DNA of 64,000 bases from Leucobacter rhizosphaerae (GCF_022919175.1 NZ_CP095043.1:186001-250000), one strand, 5' to 3'; counted from the stretch's first letter, positions 25,536 to 33,956 are shown. Notes: generated from the sequence alone by a model not told the origin. Made by a program: numbers and translations.

Positions 25536-26204
25536 GTGAGCGTTGACGAGCTGTCGCCCAGCATGCAGAACTACCTCAAGGTCATCTGGGGGCTGCAGGA
25601 GTGGTCCGACCAACCGGTGTCGAACTCGGCGATCGCCGAGGCCGCGGGCGTGCGGCTCTCCACCGTCTCCGATGCGCTGCGCAAACTCTCCGATCAGGAG
25701 CTCATCGAGCACGTCCGCTACGGCACCGTGACGCTCACGGAGCTCGGCCGGGAGCACGCGGTGTCGATGATCCGGCGCCACCGGTTGCTCGAGACCTTCC
25801 TCGTCAACATGCTCGACTACGAGTGGGACGAGGTGCACTCGGAGGCGGATCGGCTGGAGCACGCCGTATCGGACGAGCTGATGCACCGCATCGATCGCTC
25901 ACTCGGGTACCCGACGCGGGATCCGCACGGCGACCCGATCCCGAGCGCGGATGGGCTCGTGCACCGGCCCGACGCCGTGATCCTGGCGGATGCCCCGGCG
26001 CCGTGCCGGACCCGCGTCGAGCGTATCTCCGACGCCGACAACGAGATGCTCCAGTACTTCGCGAGCCGCGGGATCGTGGTCGACGCGGAGCTCCGGGTGC
26101 TGCCCGGGGAACCGTACTCCGAGACGGTGACGGTTCAGGTCGGCGATTCCCCGGTCAGCCTCGGGCCCGCGGCGGCCGCGTCCGTGTGGGTCTCGGTGCT
26201 GTAG
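25536..26204 (+). CDS. DtxR/MntR-family metal-dependent regulator
   Basis: 222 residues from GTG 25536. N-terminal winged helix (LSPSMQNYLKVIWGLQ, then GVRLSTVSDALRKLSDQELI), a dimerisation region with VHSEADRLEHAVSD, and an SH3-like C-terminal domain. Asp105 occupies the place of DtxR Cys102, while E108 and H109 are kept. Loss of the Cys ligand is typical of manganese-responsive members, so an MntR-like role is more likely than iron sensing (inference). Confidence 0.9.
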   Translation: MSVDELSPSMQNYLKVIWGLQEWSDQPVSNSAIAEAAGVRLSTVSDALRKLSDQELIEHVRYGTVTLTELGREHAVSMIRRHRLLETFLVNMLDYEWDEVHSEADRLEHAVSDELMHRIDRSLGYPTRDPHGDPIPSADGLVHRPDAVILADAPAPCRTRVERISDADNEMLQYFASRGIVVDAELRVLPGEPYSETVTVQVGDSPVSLGPAAAASVWVSVL

Positions 26205-26226
26205 CGCGGAGACCTGCACACTCACC

Positions 26227-26640
26227 TCACTCCTGCGGCGCCTTCGCGAACTTCAGGCCGATGACGCACCCGATGATGCCGGCGAGGAACACGAGCTTCA
26301 GCACGGAGACCGGTTCACTGCCCATCACCATCGCGGCGGCAACGGTGAGCGCGGCCCCGGTCCCGGTCCACACGGCGTAGGCGACGCTGACCGGGATCCC
26401 GCGCATCGCGTAGGCGAGGCCGACCATGCTGAGCGGGCTCGTCACGAAGAACACGATGCTCGGCCCGAGCACGGTGAAGCCCTGGGACTCGGCCAGTGCG
26501 ATGGCCCACACGGCCTCGAGCACCGCACTCGCCAGGAGCACGGGCCAGTGACTCGGCTTCGCGACCTTCTCGGCCGCGACGCGGGTCGACTCGGCGGCGA
26601 ACGGGGTGGGGGACTCCGCGGGTTGCATCGAGCGCGCCAT
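26227..26640 (-). CDS. SMR-family exporter subunit, Gdx-like, with N-terminal extension
   Basis: 137 residues: four membrane helices after about 30 extra hydrophilic residues. The first helix carries the essential Glu42 in ASAVLEAVWA, and SVAYAVWTGTGAA follows. The E-x-x-W arrangement with AYAVW is that of Gdx/SugE guanidinium exporters rather than EmrE. The start is only 2 nt after the stop of the preceding SMR gene. Paired SMR subunits usually form heterodimers. Confidence 0.9.
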   Translation of the reverse strand: MARSMQPAESPTPFAAESTRVAAEKVAKPSHWPVLLASAVLEAVWAIALAESQGFTVLGPSIVFFVTSPLSMVGLAYAMRGIPVSVAYAVWTGTGAALTVAAAMVMGSEPVSVLKLVFLAGIIGCVIGLKFAKAPQE

Positions 26641-26642
26641 GG

Positions 26643-26963
26643 TCAGCTCACCGCCTTGAGACCGACGACGCAGCCGATCAGCCCGAGCAGGAGCACCACG
26701 CGGAGCACCGTCGCGCGCTCCTGGCGCGTGATCAGGGCCCAGGCCGCGGTCAGCACGGCCCCGATCCCGACCCACACGGCGTATGCGCTGCCGACGGGGA
26801 TCTCGCCCATGGCGTAGGCGAGCCCGGCCATGCTCGCGGCGAAGGTGAGCAGGAAGATCGCCGACGGCCAGAACCTGCGGAAGCCCTTCGAGGCGTCGAG
26901 TGCGGTGGCCCAGACGGCCTCCAGCATCCCGCTCAGAATGAGTGCGATCCATGCGAGTGACAT
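26643..26963 (-). CDS. SMR-family exporter subunit, Gdx/SugE-like
   Basis: 106 residues, four helices. Glu15 lies in SGMLEAVWA with Trp18, and GSAYAVWVGIGAV is typical of guanidinium exporters. The protein should exchange guanidinium for protons across the inner membrane, probably with its neighbour. The 5' leader contains a candidate guanidine-III riboswitch ending 15 nt before the ATG, which supports the substrate. Confidence 0.92.
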   Translation of the reverse strand: MSLAWIALILSGMLEAVWATALDASKGFRRFWPSAIFLLTFAASMAGLAYAMGEIPVGSAYAVWVGIGAVLTAAWALITRQERATVLRVVLLLGLIGCVVGLKAVS

Positions 26964-26977
26964 GGGGATTCTCTCTG

Positions 26978-27016
26978 GCAGTCGTCAGTGTGCGGGTACT
27001 GCTCCCTCGTCCGCAC
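26978..27016 (-). promoter_or_regulatory. Candidate guanidine-III (mini-ykkC-III) riboswitch
   Basis: On the minus strand a 39-nt H-type pseudoknot can be drawn. P1 is GTGCGG (27016-27011) with CCGCAC (26995-26990). P2 is GCAGT (27002-26998) with ACTGC (26982-26978). P1 is followed by ACGAGG, and the P2 strand is joined to the P1 3' strand by the dinucleotide AC. This matches what I recall of the actinobacterial guanidine-III aptamer, including its length and its position just before the ribosome binding region. It precedes two Gdx-type genes. Confidence 0.78.
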
Positions 27017-27167
27017 CCCATGTCGCGGGGTCTGAGATCAGTGTCGCACACGGGGCGATTCGTCGTGCACAGGCGCTGCCCAGGGTGCGTCGGTCAACCC
27101 ATACGCCTGCGGGCCGCCGAATACGCGATAATTGAACCCGGGCCATCGCCCACTCGGGAGGAGCACA

Positions 27168-27815
27168 GTGTTCGGCTGGTTGAAGAAACGCAAGCGTCAG
27201 GGGTCGCGGCCACCGCGGCGACTGCCCCGACGCGTGCTCGCGCCGGTCGAGGAGATCGTCGAGCAGGGGCTGCTCGTCGCGGACGTGGCCGTGCGCATGA
27301 CCGTGAAGAACGCGATCATCATGAACGCGCTGCACAAGCACGCCGACTACAACGAGGCGCAGATCATCGAGATGGTGCGCAGTGCGACGGAGGATCTCGC
27401 CGTCGAGCGCGAGCGCGATGCGAAGCACATCGCGCACATGCGCGACGAGATCCGGGACACCGGGCGCAGCTCCTGGAGCGAGTCCGACTACGGCAACGAC
27501 GACAACCGCACGCTCCGGCACCGCCAGGAGGTGTACCAGCGGGTGGCCGAAGAGCTCCGGTCGCGCTCCGAGGATCCCGAGTACCTGCAGAGCACCGCGA
27601 AGCGGGCGCACGCCCTCGCCTGGGACGAGATCGGCGACTCGCTGAAGGAGCGCGCGACGCACCCGTACTACAGCGGCGGCGACAACGCGGAATACCAGAG
27701 CGCGCGGGAGGATCGGATCCAGCAGCTCATCGAGAAGGACCTCACCTCGCTCATGCAGCAGCAGAACCCGGCACCGGCGCGCGGGCGCAAGTCCCGTCGG
27801 AAGGACGGCTCCTAG
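27168..27815 (+). CDS. Conserved hypothetical protein
   Basis: 215 residues from GTG 27168, with GGGAGGAG about 6 nt upstream. The N-terminus is Arg/Lys/Pro-rich (KKRKRQGSRPPRRLPRR). A helical, charged body follows: LLVADVAVRMTVKNAIIMNA and NEAQIIEMVRSATEDLAVER, probably coiled coil. It resembles uncharacterised Microbacteriaceae proteins; no function can be assigned. Its stop is directly followed by the GTG of the SAHH-like gene. Confidence 0.8.
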   Translation: MFGWLKKRKRQGSRPPRRLPRRVLAPVEEIVEQGLLVADVAVRMTVKNAIIMNALHKHADYNEAQIIEMVRSATEDLAVERERDAKHIAHMRDEIRDTGRSSWSESDYGNDDNRTLRHRQEVYQRVAEELRSRSEDPEYLQSTAKRAHALAWDEIGDSLKERATHPYYSGGDNAEYQSAREDRIQQLIEKDLTSLMQQQNPAPARGRKSRRKDGS

Positions 27816-29615
27816 GTGCCTCCGCTGCTCGACCCGGCCCCCGAGCACGCCGCGCGCGCCCTGATCGTCGAGCGGTCGGTCCGCGCGGCGGCTCGCACCG
27901 GCAACCGGCTCCTCTCGGGGCACCGTGCGCGCCTCGAGGTCAGCGACCCGCACCTCCGCGAGGCGTTCGCGGCGGTCCTCGGCCGTATGGGGGTCCGGAT
28001 CAGATCGGGTACCGCAGACCAGCCTCCTCCCGCCGCCGAGTTCGTCTTCGTCGACTCGATCGACCCCCACCTGCGCACCGAGCCGGCACCGCGCGTCGAG
28101 GGGTCCGGCGCCTCGGCCGCGGAGCTTCCGGCCACCGTGATCGCCGTCGATGGCGATGCCTGCTCGGGGCGCGCGTCCGATGCGGCGTCGCGGATCGCAT
28201 GGGCCGCCCGGGGCATGCCGGTCACGGCCCGACTCGCGCGCACGCTCCGGGCCAACCCGGGTGCGAGCGGATTCCGCCCCTGGGCGGAGGAGCGCGAGCG
28301 ACCGATCCTCAGGATCGCGGTGAGTCTCGTCCTGGAGCCGAAGACCGCCGCCTTCGCGATCGCCCTCGCCGACGCGGGGTGCGAGGTCGCCGTCTTCAGC
28401 GCGGCGAGCGAGACCGACCCCGAGGTCGCCCGGGCGCTCGCCGCAGACGGCCGCATCGCCGTGTTCGCGCCGACGGCGCTCGGCGCGCTGCTCGACCCGA
28501 CGGTCGCGGATCCGTCCGCGGATGCGCGCGCCGTCGATGCCGCGCACGCCGCGGCGGTCCTGCGCTGGGGCCCGGACCTCCTCATCGACGACGGATCGCA
28601 CCTGATCCGGCTCGCCCACACGGAGCTCCCGGAATCGCTCGTCGCGCTCCGCGGGGCCGCGGAGGAGACGACGAGCGGCGTGCGCCCGCTGCACGAGATG
28701 GTCGCCGGGGGAGCGCTGACGATCCCCGTCATCGCGGTGAACGACGCCCGCACCAAAACCGACTTCGACAACCTGATCGGGACCGGGCAGTCGTGCGTCT
28801 TCGCGATCGCCGATTGCCTCGAGGAGGCCGCCGGTGCGGCGTATCGCGGCCAGGCGGGGTCGCGTTGGACGGTCATCGGGTACGGTCCCGTCGGCGTGGG
28901 GGTGGCGCGATTCGCCGCGGCACTCGGCGCAGCCGTGACCGTCGTGGAGCGGGATCCGGTGCGGGCCCTCGCGGCGCTGCACGACGGGCATGAGGCCCGC
29001 GATGCGTCGGAGGCCCTGCCCGCCTCGGACGTGGTCGTGAGCGCGACCGGGGTGTGGCACACCCTCGATGCGGCCGCCGTTGCGGCGCTCCGGCCGGGCA
29101 CCGCGGTGGCGGTGGCCGGCGGGATCGACGACGAGGTCGCACTGGACGAGCTGCGCGCGGCCGGCTGGACGAGCACTCCCCGGACCGCGTCGGTCGCCGA
29201 GTGGTGCCCGCCGGGCGGTGATCGTGGGGTGCTGCTCCTCGCGAACGGCGGCGGTGTCAACTACTCCGCGGCCGAGGGCAACCCCATCGAGGTGATGGAC
29301 CTCTCGTTCGCGACGCAGTTGGCCGCGCTGTCCCGGCTGCTGCACGACGAGTTGACGCCCGGCGTGCACACGCTCGACGCCGCCGATGAGCGAAGGGTCG
29401 CGCGTATCGCGCTGGAGGCGCGCGACGGCGCTGCGGCTGAGCGCGCCGAGGGCGGGATCGAGGGCGATGGCAGTGGCAGCGCGAACCGCGGTGCCGAGTC
29501 GAGTTCCCGCCGCCCTTCCGAAGCGGAGCCGGCGCGACCCGGGGGCGCCGCCCAGCCGTGGACCGTGCACCGCTACCGGCACCGCCCCGACGAGCCCCTA
29601 GACTCGTCCGAGTGA
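27816..29615 (+). CDS. Divergent adenosylhomocysteinase-like protein
   Basis: 599 residues, longer than SAHH (about 430-490). The core matches SAHH: DDGSH near 258, EETTSGV at 283, NDARTKTDFDN at 309-319 (K314 and D318 match catalytic Lys186/Asp190 of human SAHH), the NAD loop GYGPVG at 355, and NGGGVNYSAAEGNPIEVMDL. The substrate segment HMTxETA reads VLEPKTA (172-178), losing the substrate His and the adenine-binding Glu. About 110 extra N-terminal residues and a disordered Ser/Arg-rich C-terminus are present. Overlaps the next gene by GTGA. Confidence 0.85.
   Translation: MPPLLDPAPEHAARALIVERSVRAAARTGNRLLSGHRARLEVSDPHLREAFAAVLGRMGVRIRSGTADQPPPAAEFVFVDSIDPHLRTEPAPRVEGSGASAAELPATVIAVDGDACSGRASDAASRIAWAARGMPVTARLARTLRANPGASGFRPWAEERERPILRIAVSLVLEPKTAAFAIALADAGCEVAVFSAASETDPEVARALAADGRIAVFAPTALGALLDPTVADPSADARAVDAAHAAAVLRWGPDLLIDDGSHLIRLAHTELPESLVALRGAAEETTSGVRPLHEMVAGGALTIPVIAVNDARTKTDFDNLIGTGQSCVFAIADCLEEAAGAAYRGQAGSRWTVIGYGPVGVGVARFAAALGAAVTVVERDPVRALAALHDGHEARDASEALPASDVVVSATGVWHTLDAAAVAALRPGTAVAVAGGIDDEVALDELRAAGWTSTPRTASVAEWCPPGGDRGVLLLANGGGVNYSAAEGNPIEVMDLSFATQLAALSRLLHDELTPGVHTLDAADERRVARIALEARDGAAAERAEGGIEGDGSGSANRGAESSSRRPSEAEPARPGGAAQPWTVHRYRHRPDEPLDSSE
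29599..29604 (+). promoter_or_regulatory. Possible internal leaderless -10 before the amidohydrolase
   Basis: TAGACT inside the SAHH-like gene, 7 nt before GTG 29612. Confidence 0.4.
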
Positions 29616-30919
29616 ACACCGCACACTCGACCGTCGTCTACAGCGCCGACCTCGTCTTCCCCGTCACCAGCCCGCGCATCGCGGACGGCGCGGTCGCCGT
29701 GGAGCAGGGCCGGATCGTGCACGTGGGGGACCGCCGCTGGGTGCTCGAGACCCTCGCGTCGCGGGGTGCGACCGTGCACGAGGAGCGCTGCGAGGGTGTG
29801 CTCGCCCCGGGGCTCGTGAACGCGCACACGCACCTCCAGTACACCCACATGGCCGAGGTCGCAGCGCGCAACTACACCGGCTTCGACGATTGGGGTGACG
29901 CCTTCGACCTCGCCTACGCCCGCAACGGGCACGACTGGGCCGCGGCGTCCGCGGACGGCGCGCGGCTGAGCCTCGAGGCCGGGGTCACGGCCGCGGCGGA
30001 CGTCGTCACCGACGAGTCCGCGCTCGGCGCCCTCCACGACGCCGGCATGCACGGGATCGCCTACTGGGAGGTCTACGGCAAGAGCAACGCGGACTGGAGC
30101 CCGGAGGCCCGGGAGGAGGTGCGCCAGCAGATCCGGAGCATCCCGACCCCGCCCGGAGCCGGCGTGTCCCCGCACGCGCCCTACTCGCTCGAGGTGCAGC
30201 CGCTGCTGGAGATCCCCGACATCGTGCGCGAGGAGGGGCTGCGGCTCCACATCCACCTCGCCGAGGCGCACATGGAGCGCGAGTTCGACGGCATCGACGG
30301 GTACGCCGCGCCCGGCAGCCACGGCGGCTGGCCCGAGCTCGCGGCCGACAGCTTCCGTGCGCTGCGCTCGCACGGCATCGGGGTGTCCTCGACCCAGTTC
30401 GTCGACCACCTCGGGGTGCTCGGCCCCGACTGCCACATCGCCCACGGCGTGTACGTCAATGCCGAGGATCGCGCGCTGCTCCGCGCCCGCGGGTCGAGCG
30501 TCGCCCTGTGCCCCCGCTCGAACGAGGTCATCGGACTCGACATGCCCCCGGTCGCCGCATACCTGCGCGAGGGCAATCCGATCGCGGTCGGCACCGACTC
30601 GCTGTCGTCCTCACCATCTCTGGACCTGCTCGCCGACGTCGCCGCGCTGTACCGGGTCGCCCGGGAGCAGGGCTACCGGGCGAACGACCTCCACCAGCGT
30701 CTGTTCAGCGCGGCGACCCTGGGCGGCGCAGCGGCGCTCGGCCTCCACGTCGGCAAGCGCCGCATCGGCCAGCTCGGGGTGGGCGCGGTCGCCGACCTCG
30801 CGAGCTTCGACGTGCCGACCCACGACGCCGACGTCGCCCTGGCCGAGCTCGTCGAGGCGGGCGCCGGGCGGGTGACCCGCACGGTCGTGGCGGGCGTCGA
30901 GCGCTTCCGCCGCCCCTGA
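29612..30919 (+). CDS. Amidohydrolase, SAH/MTA-deaminase-like
   Basis: 435 residues. The metal centre is readable: NAHTHLQYTHM (HxH), LHIHLAEAHMERE, CHIAHGVYV and VGTDSLSSSPSLDLL. Together with the N-terminal small beta domain and the C-terminal GQLGVGAVADLASFD this is the ATZ/TRZ-MtaD type that deaminates adenine nucleosides such as S-adenosylhomocysteine. It is translationally coupled to the SAHH-like gene, which suggests sequential reactions on one substrate. Confidence 0.88.
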   Translation: MNTAHSTVVYSADLVFPVTSPRIADGAVAVEQGRIVHVGDRRWVLETLASRGATVHEERCEGVLAPGLVNAHTHLQYTHMAEVAARNYTGFDDWGDAFDLAYARNGHDWAAASADGARLSLEAGVTAAADVVTDESALGALHDAGMHGIAYWEVYGKSNADWSPEAREEVRQQIRSIPTPPGAGVSPHAPYSLEVQPLLEIPDIVREEGLRLHIHLAEAHMEREFDGIDGYAAPGSHGGWPELAADSFRALRSHGIGVSSTQFVDHLGVLGPDCHIAHGVYVNAEDRALLRARGSSVALCPRSNEVIGLDMPPVAAYLREGNPIAVGTDSLSSSPSLDLLADVAALYRVAREQGYRANDLHQRLFSAATLGGAAALGLHVGKRRIGQLGVGAVADLASFDVPTHDADVALAELVEAGAGRVTRTVVAGVERFRRP

Positions 30920-30998
30920 TCTCACGCGATCACCGGCCAGCACGCCGCCAGATGTCGGGAGATGTCCGAACCGTGATCGTGTCGGGGGAGAGCACGGC

Positions 30999-31004
30999 TA
31001 CACT
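30999..31004 (+). promoter_or_regulatory. -10 element of the ABC transporter operon
   Basis: TACACT about 63 nt before ATG 31068. AGGAG lies before the start, so this is a leadered promoter. Confidence 0.45.
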
Positions 31005-31067
31005 GAGTGACGGCTTTCGCGGGGTCCGCCCGCGTTCGAACCGCCGCTCACGCTCTAGGAGTTCCTG

Positions 31068-31898
31068 ATGTCACGCACCCTTCGACGTACCGCGCTCATC
31101 GCTGCGGGAGCCGCGGCGATCCTCGCGCTCTCCGCCTGCACCGCCGGGGGAACGGACGGCGGCGACGCCTCCGCGACCATCACCGAGGGCAAGCTCACGA
31201 TCGCCACCGGCGAGCCCGCCTACGCGCCCTGGGTGCTGGAGGACGCCCCGGAGAGCGGCGAGGGCTTCGAAGCCGCCGTGGCGTATGCCGTGGCCGAGGA
31301 ACTCGGCTACGAGGCGGACGACGTGGAGTGGGTGCGCACGAGCTTCGACGCCGCGATCGCGCCCGGCCCGAAGGACTTCGATCTGAACATCCAGCAGTTC
31401 TCGGTGAGCGAGGAGCGGGCGAAGGCCGTCGACTTCTCCTCGCCGTACTACACGACCACCCAGGCCGTCGTCGCTGCCGCGGGCACCGACGCCGCCGACG
31501 CGAACAGCATCGCCGACCTGAAGGACGCCGCGATCGGCGTCGCCTCGGGCACGACGTCGCTCACCGTCGTCGAAGACGTGATCGCCCCGACCCAGGACCT
31601 GCAGGTCTTCAACACCGTCGACGACGTGGTCGCCGCGCTCCAGAACGGCACCATCGACGCGATGGTCACCGATCTGCCGGGCGCCTTCTACGTGCGCGAC
31701 GCGCAGCTCGATGACGGCGTCATCGTCGGACAGCTCGACTCGAGCACGGGCGGCGACGAGTTCGCGTTTGTGCTGCCGAAGGACTCGGGTCTGACCGCCG
31801 AGGTCACCGCCGCCGTCGACGCGCTGCGCGAGAACGGCACGCTCGACGAGCTCGCCGCGAAGTGGATCGCGGACCAGGGCGCGCCGGTCCTGAAGTGA
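31068..31898 (+). CDS. Family 3 (polar amino acid-type) ABC substrate-binding lipoprotein
   Basis: 276 residues with a lipoprotein signal: Arg-rich start, hydrophobic stretch, lipobox LSAC with Cys24. The SBP_bac_3 fold is shown by KLTIATGEPAYAPWV, FDLNIQQFSVSEERAKAVDF and a C-terminal LDELAAKW. It binds a small amino-acid-like solute outside the membrane for the permease and ATPase that follow. The neighbouring SAHH-like/deaminase pair raises the possibility of a homocysteine- or nucleoside-linked ligand (inference). Confidence 0.94.
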   Translation: MSRTLRRTALIAAGAAAILALSACTAGGTDGGDASATITEGKLTIATGEPAYAPWVLEDAPESGEGFEAAVAYAVAEELGYEADDVEWVRTSFDAAIAPGPKDFDLNIQQFSVSEERAKAVDFSSPYYTTTQAVVAAAGTDAADANSIADLKDAAIGVASGTTSLTVVEDVIAPTQDLQVFNTVDDVVAALQNGTIDAMVTDLPGAFYVRDAQLDDGVIVGQLDSSTGGDEFAFVLPKDSGLTAEVTAAVDALRENGTLDELAAKWIADQGAPVLK

Positions 31899-31938
31899 CC
31901 ACCCAGGCGGAGGGCTCCGCGGTGGCCGCGGTGCGCAG

Positions 31939-32793
31939 GTGCGCGCGGTGACCCTCCCGGTCAGCCAGATCGAACTCGAGCGCCGCGCGTACCGCCGCGT
32001 GCGCAAGCAGCGCTCGGTGCTCGTCAGCGTGCTCAGCACCCTGGTGTTCGCCGCGGTCATCGCGGTGATCCTCGTGAACAGTCCCGGCTGGGAGCGGGTG
32101 AGCGACACCTTCTTCGACCTCGAGGTCGCGATCGGCGCCTTCCCCCGGGTCATCGAGGGGTTGTGGCTCAACATCCATGTGCTCGTCGCGGCCGCCATCG
32201 GCGTCGCGATCCTCGGCACCCTGCTCGCGGTCACCCGGACGCTCAAGGGTGCGGTGTTCACCCCGATCCGGCTCCTGGCCGCCGGGTACACCGACATCTT
32301 CCGGGGCATCCCGGTGCTGCTGGTGCTCTACCTCGTCGGATTCGGGATCCCGGGACTCGAGCTGACCGGCCGCCTTCCGGCGCAGTTCTGGGGAACGATC
32401 GCACTGATCCTCTGCTACTCGGCGTACGTCGCCGAGGTGCTCCGCGCCGGCATCGACGCGGTGCATCCCTCCCAGCGCCTCGCGGCGCGGTCCCTCGGTC
32501 TCAGCCACGGCAAGACGCTGCGGCTCGTGGTGCTGCCGCAGGCCGTCCGCAAGGTCACTCCGGCGCTCATGAACGACTTCGTGTCGATGCAGAAGGACGT
32601 CGGTCTGATCTCGGTGCTCGGCGCCGTCGACGCGATCCGCGCCGCCCAGATCGAGGTCGCCTCGAGTTACAACTTCACCCCGTACGTGCTCGCGGGGGTG
32701 CTCTTCGTGCTCCTGTCGCTGCCGTTCATCCGGTTGACCGATTGGCTGACTGCTCGGGCGCAGCGACGCGAACAGATCGGAGGCACGGTATGA
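31939..32793 (+). CDS. Polar amino acid-type ABC transporter permease
   Basis: 284 residues, HisM/GlnP type: a leading cytoplasmic segment, about five or six helices, and the EAA loop EVLRAGIDAVHPSQRLAARS with SLGLSHGKTLRLVVLPQAVR. GYTDIFRGIPVLLVLYLVG is typical of this family. The start is uncertain (GTG 31939 or GTG 31948), since no clear Shine-Dalgarno is visible. Its stop overlaps the ATPase start (ATGA). Confidence 0.92.
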   Translation: MRAVTLPVSQIELERRAYRRVRKQRSVLVSVLSTLVFAAVIAVILVNSPGWERVSDTFFDLEVAIGAFPRVIEGLWLNIHVLVAAAIGVAILGTLLAVTRTLKGAVFTPIRLLAAGYTDIFRGIPVLLVLYLVGFGIPGLELTGRLPAQFWGTIALILCYSAYVAEVLRAGIDAVHPSQRLAARSLGLSHGKTLRLVVLPQAVRKVTPALMNDFVSMQKDVGLISVLGAVDAIRAAQIEVASSYNFTPYVLAGVLFVLLSLPFIRLTDWLTARAQRREQIGGTV

Positions 32794-33554
32794 GCGCGCA
32801 GCAGGACGGGCAGCTCCCGGTGCTCTCCATCCAGGGGGTGCACAAGCGCTTCGGCGAGCACCCGGTGCTCCGCGGCATCGACCTCGATGTGGCTCGCCAC
32901 GAGGTCGTCGCGCTCATCGGCGCGTCGGGCTCCGGCAAGTCCACGCTGCTCAAGACCGTCAATCTGCTCGAGCAGATCGACGACGGCCGGATCGTGCTCG
33001 CCGGCGACGACATCTCCGACCCGCGGGTGAACGTCGACGCCGTGCGGGCCCGGATCGGTGTGGTCTTCCAGCACTACAACCTGTTCCCGCACATGCACGT
33101 GCTCGGCAATGTGACGCTCGCGGCCCGGCAGGTCTTCCGGACGCCCCGCGCTCAGGCGGAGCGCACCGGACTCGCGCTGCTCGAGCGCATCGGACTCGCC
33201 GACAAGGCGTACGAGTACCCGGATCGGCTCTCGGGCGGCCAGCAGCAGCGTGTGGCCATCGCTCGTGCACTCGCCACGGATCCCGAGCTCCTGCTGCTCG
33301 ACGAGATCACGAGCGCGCTCGATCCGCAGCTCGTCGGCGAGGTCCTCGACCTCGTCCGCGAGCTCAAGGCCGGCGGCTCCACGATCGTGATGGCGACGCA
33401 CGAGATGTCGTTCGCGCGCCGGGTTGCGGACCGGGTCGTGTACCTCAAGGACGGGGTGATCATCGAGTCGGGCACCCCCGAGCAGATCTTCGAGCGCCCG
33501 CAACGTGCGGAGACGCGCGAATTCCTGAGGCGCCTGCGCGATCCCTTCGAGTAG
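32790..33554 (+). CDS. Polar amino acid-type ABC transporter ATPase
   Basis: 254 residues. Walker A GASGSGKST, Q-loop VVFQHYNLFPHM, signature LSGGQQQRVAIARAL, Walker B LLLLDEITSALDP and switch His in MATHEMSFARRV are all intact. It powers import of the solute captured by the lipoprotein two genes upstream and is coupled to the permease by ATGA. Confidence 0.96.
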   Translation: MSAQQDGQLPVLSIQGVHKRFGEHPVLRGIDLDVARHEVVALIGASGSGKSTLLKTVNLLEQIDDGRIVLAGDDISDPRVNVDAVRARIGVVFQHYNLFPHMHVLGNVTLAARQVFRTPRAQAERTGLALLERIGLADKAYEYPDRLSGGQQQRVAIARALATDPELLLLDEITSALDPQLVGEVLDLVRELKAGGSTIVMATHEMSFARRVADRVVYLKDGVIIESGTPEQIFERPQRAETREFLRRLRDPFE

Positions 33555-33579
33555 GCGGATCGCCGTCGGTCGCGGTCAC

Positions 33580-33903
33580 TCAGCTGCGCTGCAGCTCCGG
33601 GTGCCGCTCGAGGTACCCCGCGATGTAGGAGCAGGACGCGATGATCCGGCGATCCCCGACCGCCTCGCCCGTCAGTGCGTGGTGCGCGAGCAGTCCGGAG
33701 AGTCCCGAGCCGCGGAACTCGGGCAGCACGACCGTGTGGTCGAAGTTGATCGTCGCGCCGCCGATGAGCGTGTAGTGGGCCTCACCGACGAGCCGGTCCC
33801 CGGTGTCGCCCGCCTGGAGCACGGCGTAGCGCTGCGCTTCGGGCTGGTGCTCGATGCGGAATCCCGCTGCAGCCGCCTGGGTTTCGTCACTGTAGGTCGC
33901 CAT
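33580..33903 (-). CDS. Small GNAT-like N-acetyltransferase (NATD1 type)
   Basis: 107 residues from ATG 33903, fixed by TAGGCT 6 nt upstream. The acetyl-CoA-binding segment is LPEFRGSGLSGLLAHHAL, and the end is CSYIAGYLERHPEL, typical of the short YjdJ/NATD1-type acetyltransferases. The substrate is unknown. Confidence 0.88.
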   Translation of the reverse strand: MATYSDETQAAAAGFRIEHQPEAQRYAVLQAGDTGDRLVGEAHYTLIGGATINFDHTVVLPEFRGSGLSGLLAHHALTGEAVGDRRIIASCSYIAGYLERHPELQRS

Positions 33904-33909
33904 GTCCAC

Positions 33910-33915
33910 AGCCTA
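33910..33915 (-). promoter_or_regulatory. Leaderless -10 element of the acetyltransferase gene
   Basis: TAGGCT on the minus strand, 6-nt gap to ATG 33903. Confidence 0.65.
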
Positions 33916-33956
33916 ACCGCCGATCCGACCCTCGGCCAGGCCTCATCCGCACCGGC

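Noticed and set aside
26964..27167. ykkC (guanidine-I) or guanidine-II riboswitch in the SMR leader
   Set aside because: No ykkC core and no paired ACGR-loop hairpins; the pseudoknot of class III fits instead.
26985..29582. Open frame of about 865 codons on the minus strand across the hypothetical and SAHH-like genes
   Set aside because: Low-complexity Arg/Gly-rich translation and no motif; the plus-strand genes show family signatures. It would also cover the riboswitch.
27816..29615. SAHH-like gene as a decayed pseudogene
   Set aside because: The frame is intact over 599 codons, the NAD loop and Lys/Asp pair are kept, and coupling to the next gene is preserved, so it is more likely a functional divergent enzyme.
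30920..31067. SAH or SAM riboswitch before the ABC transporter
   Set aside because: No conserved core; only a -10 element, a weak hairpin and a normal Shine-Dalgarno.
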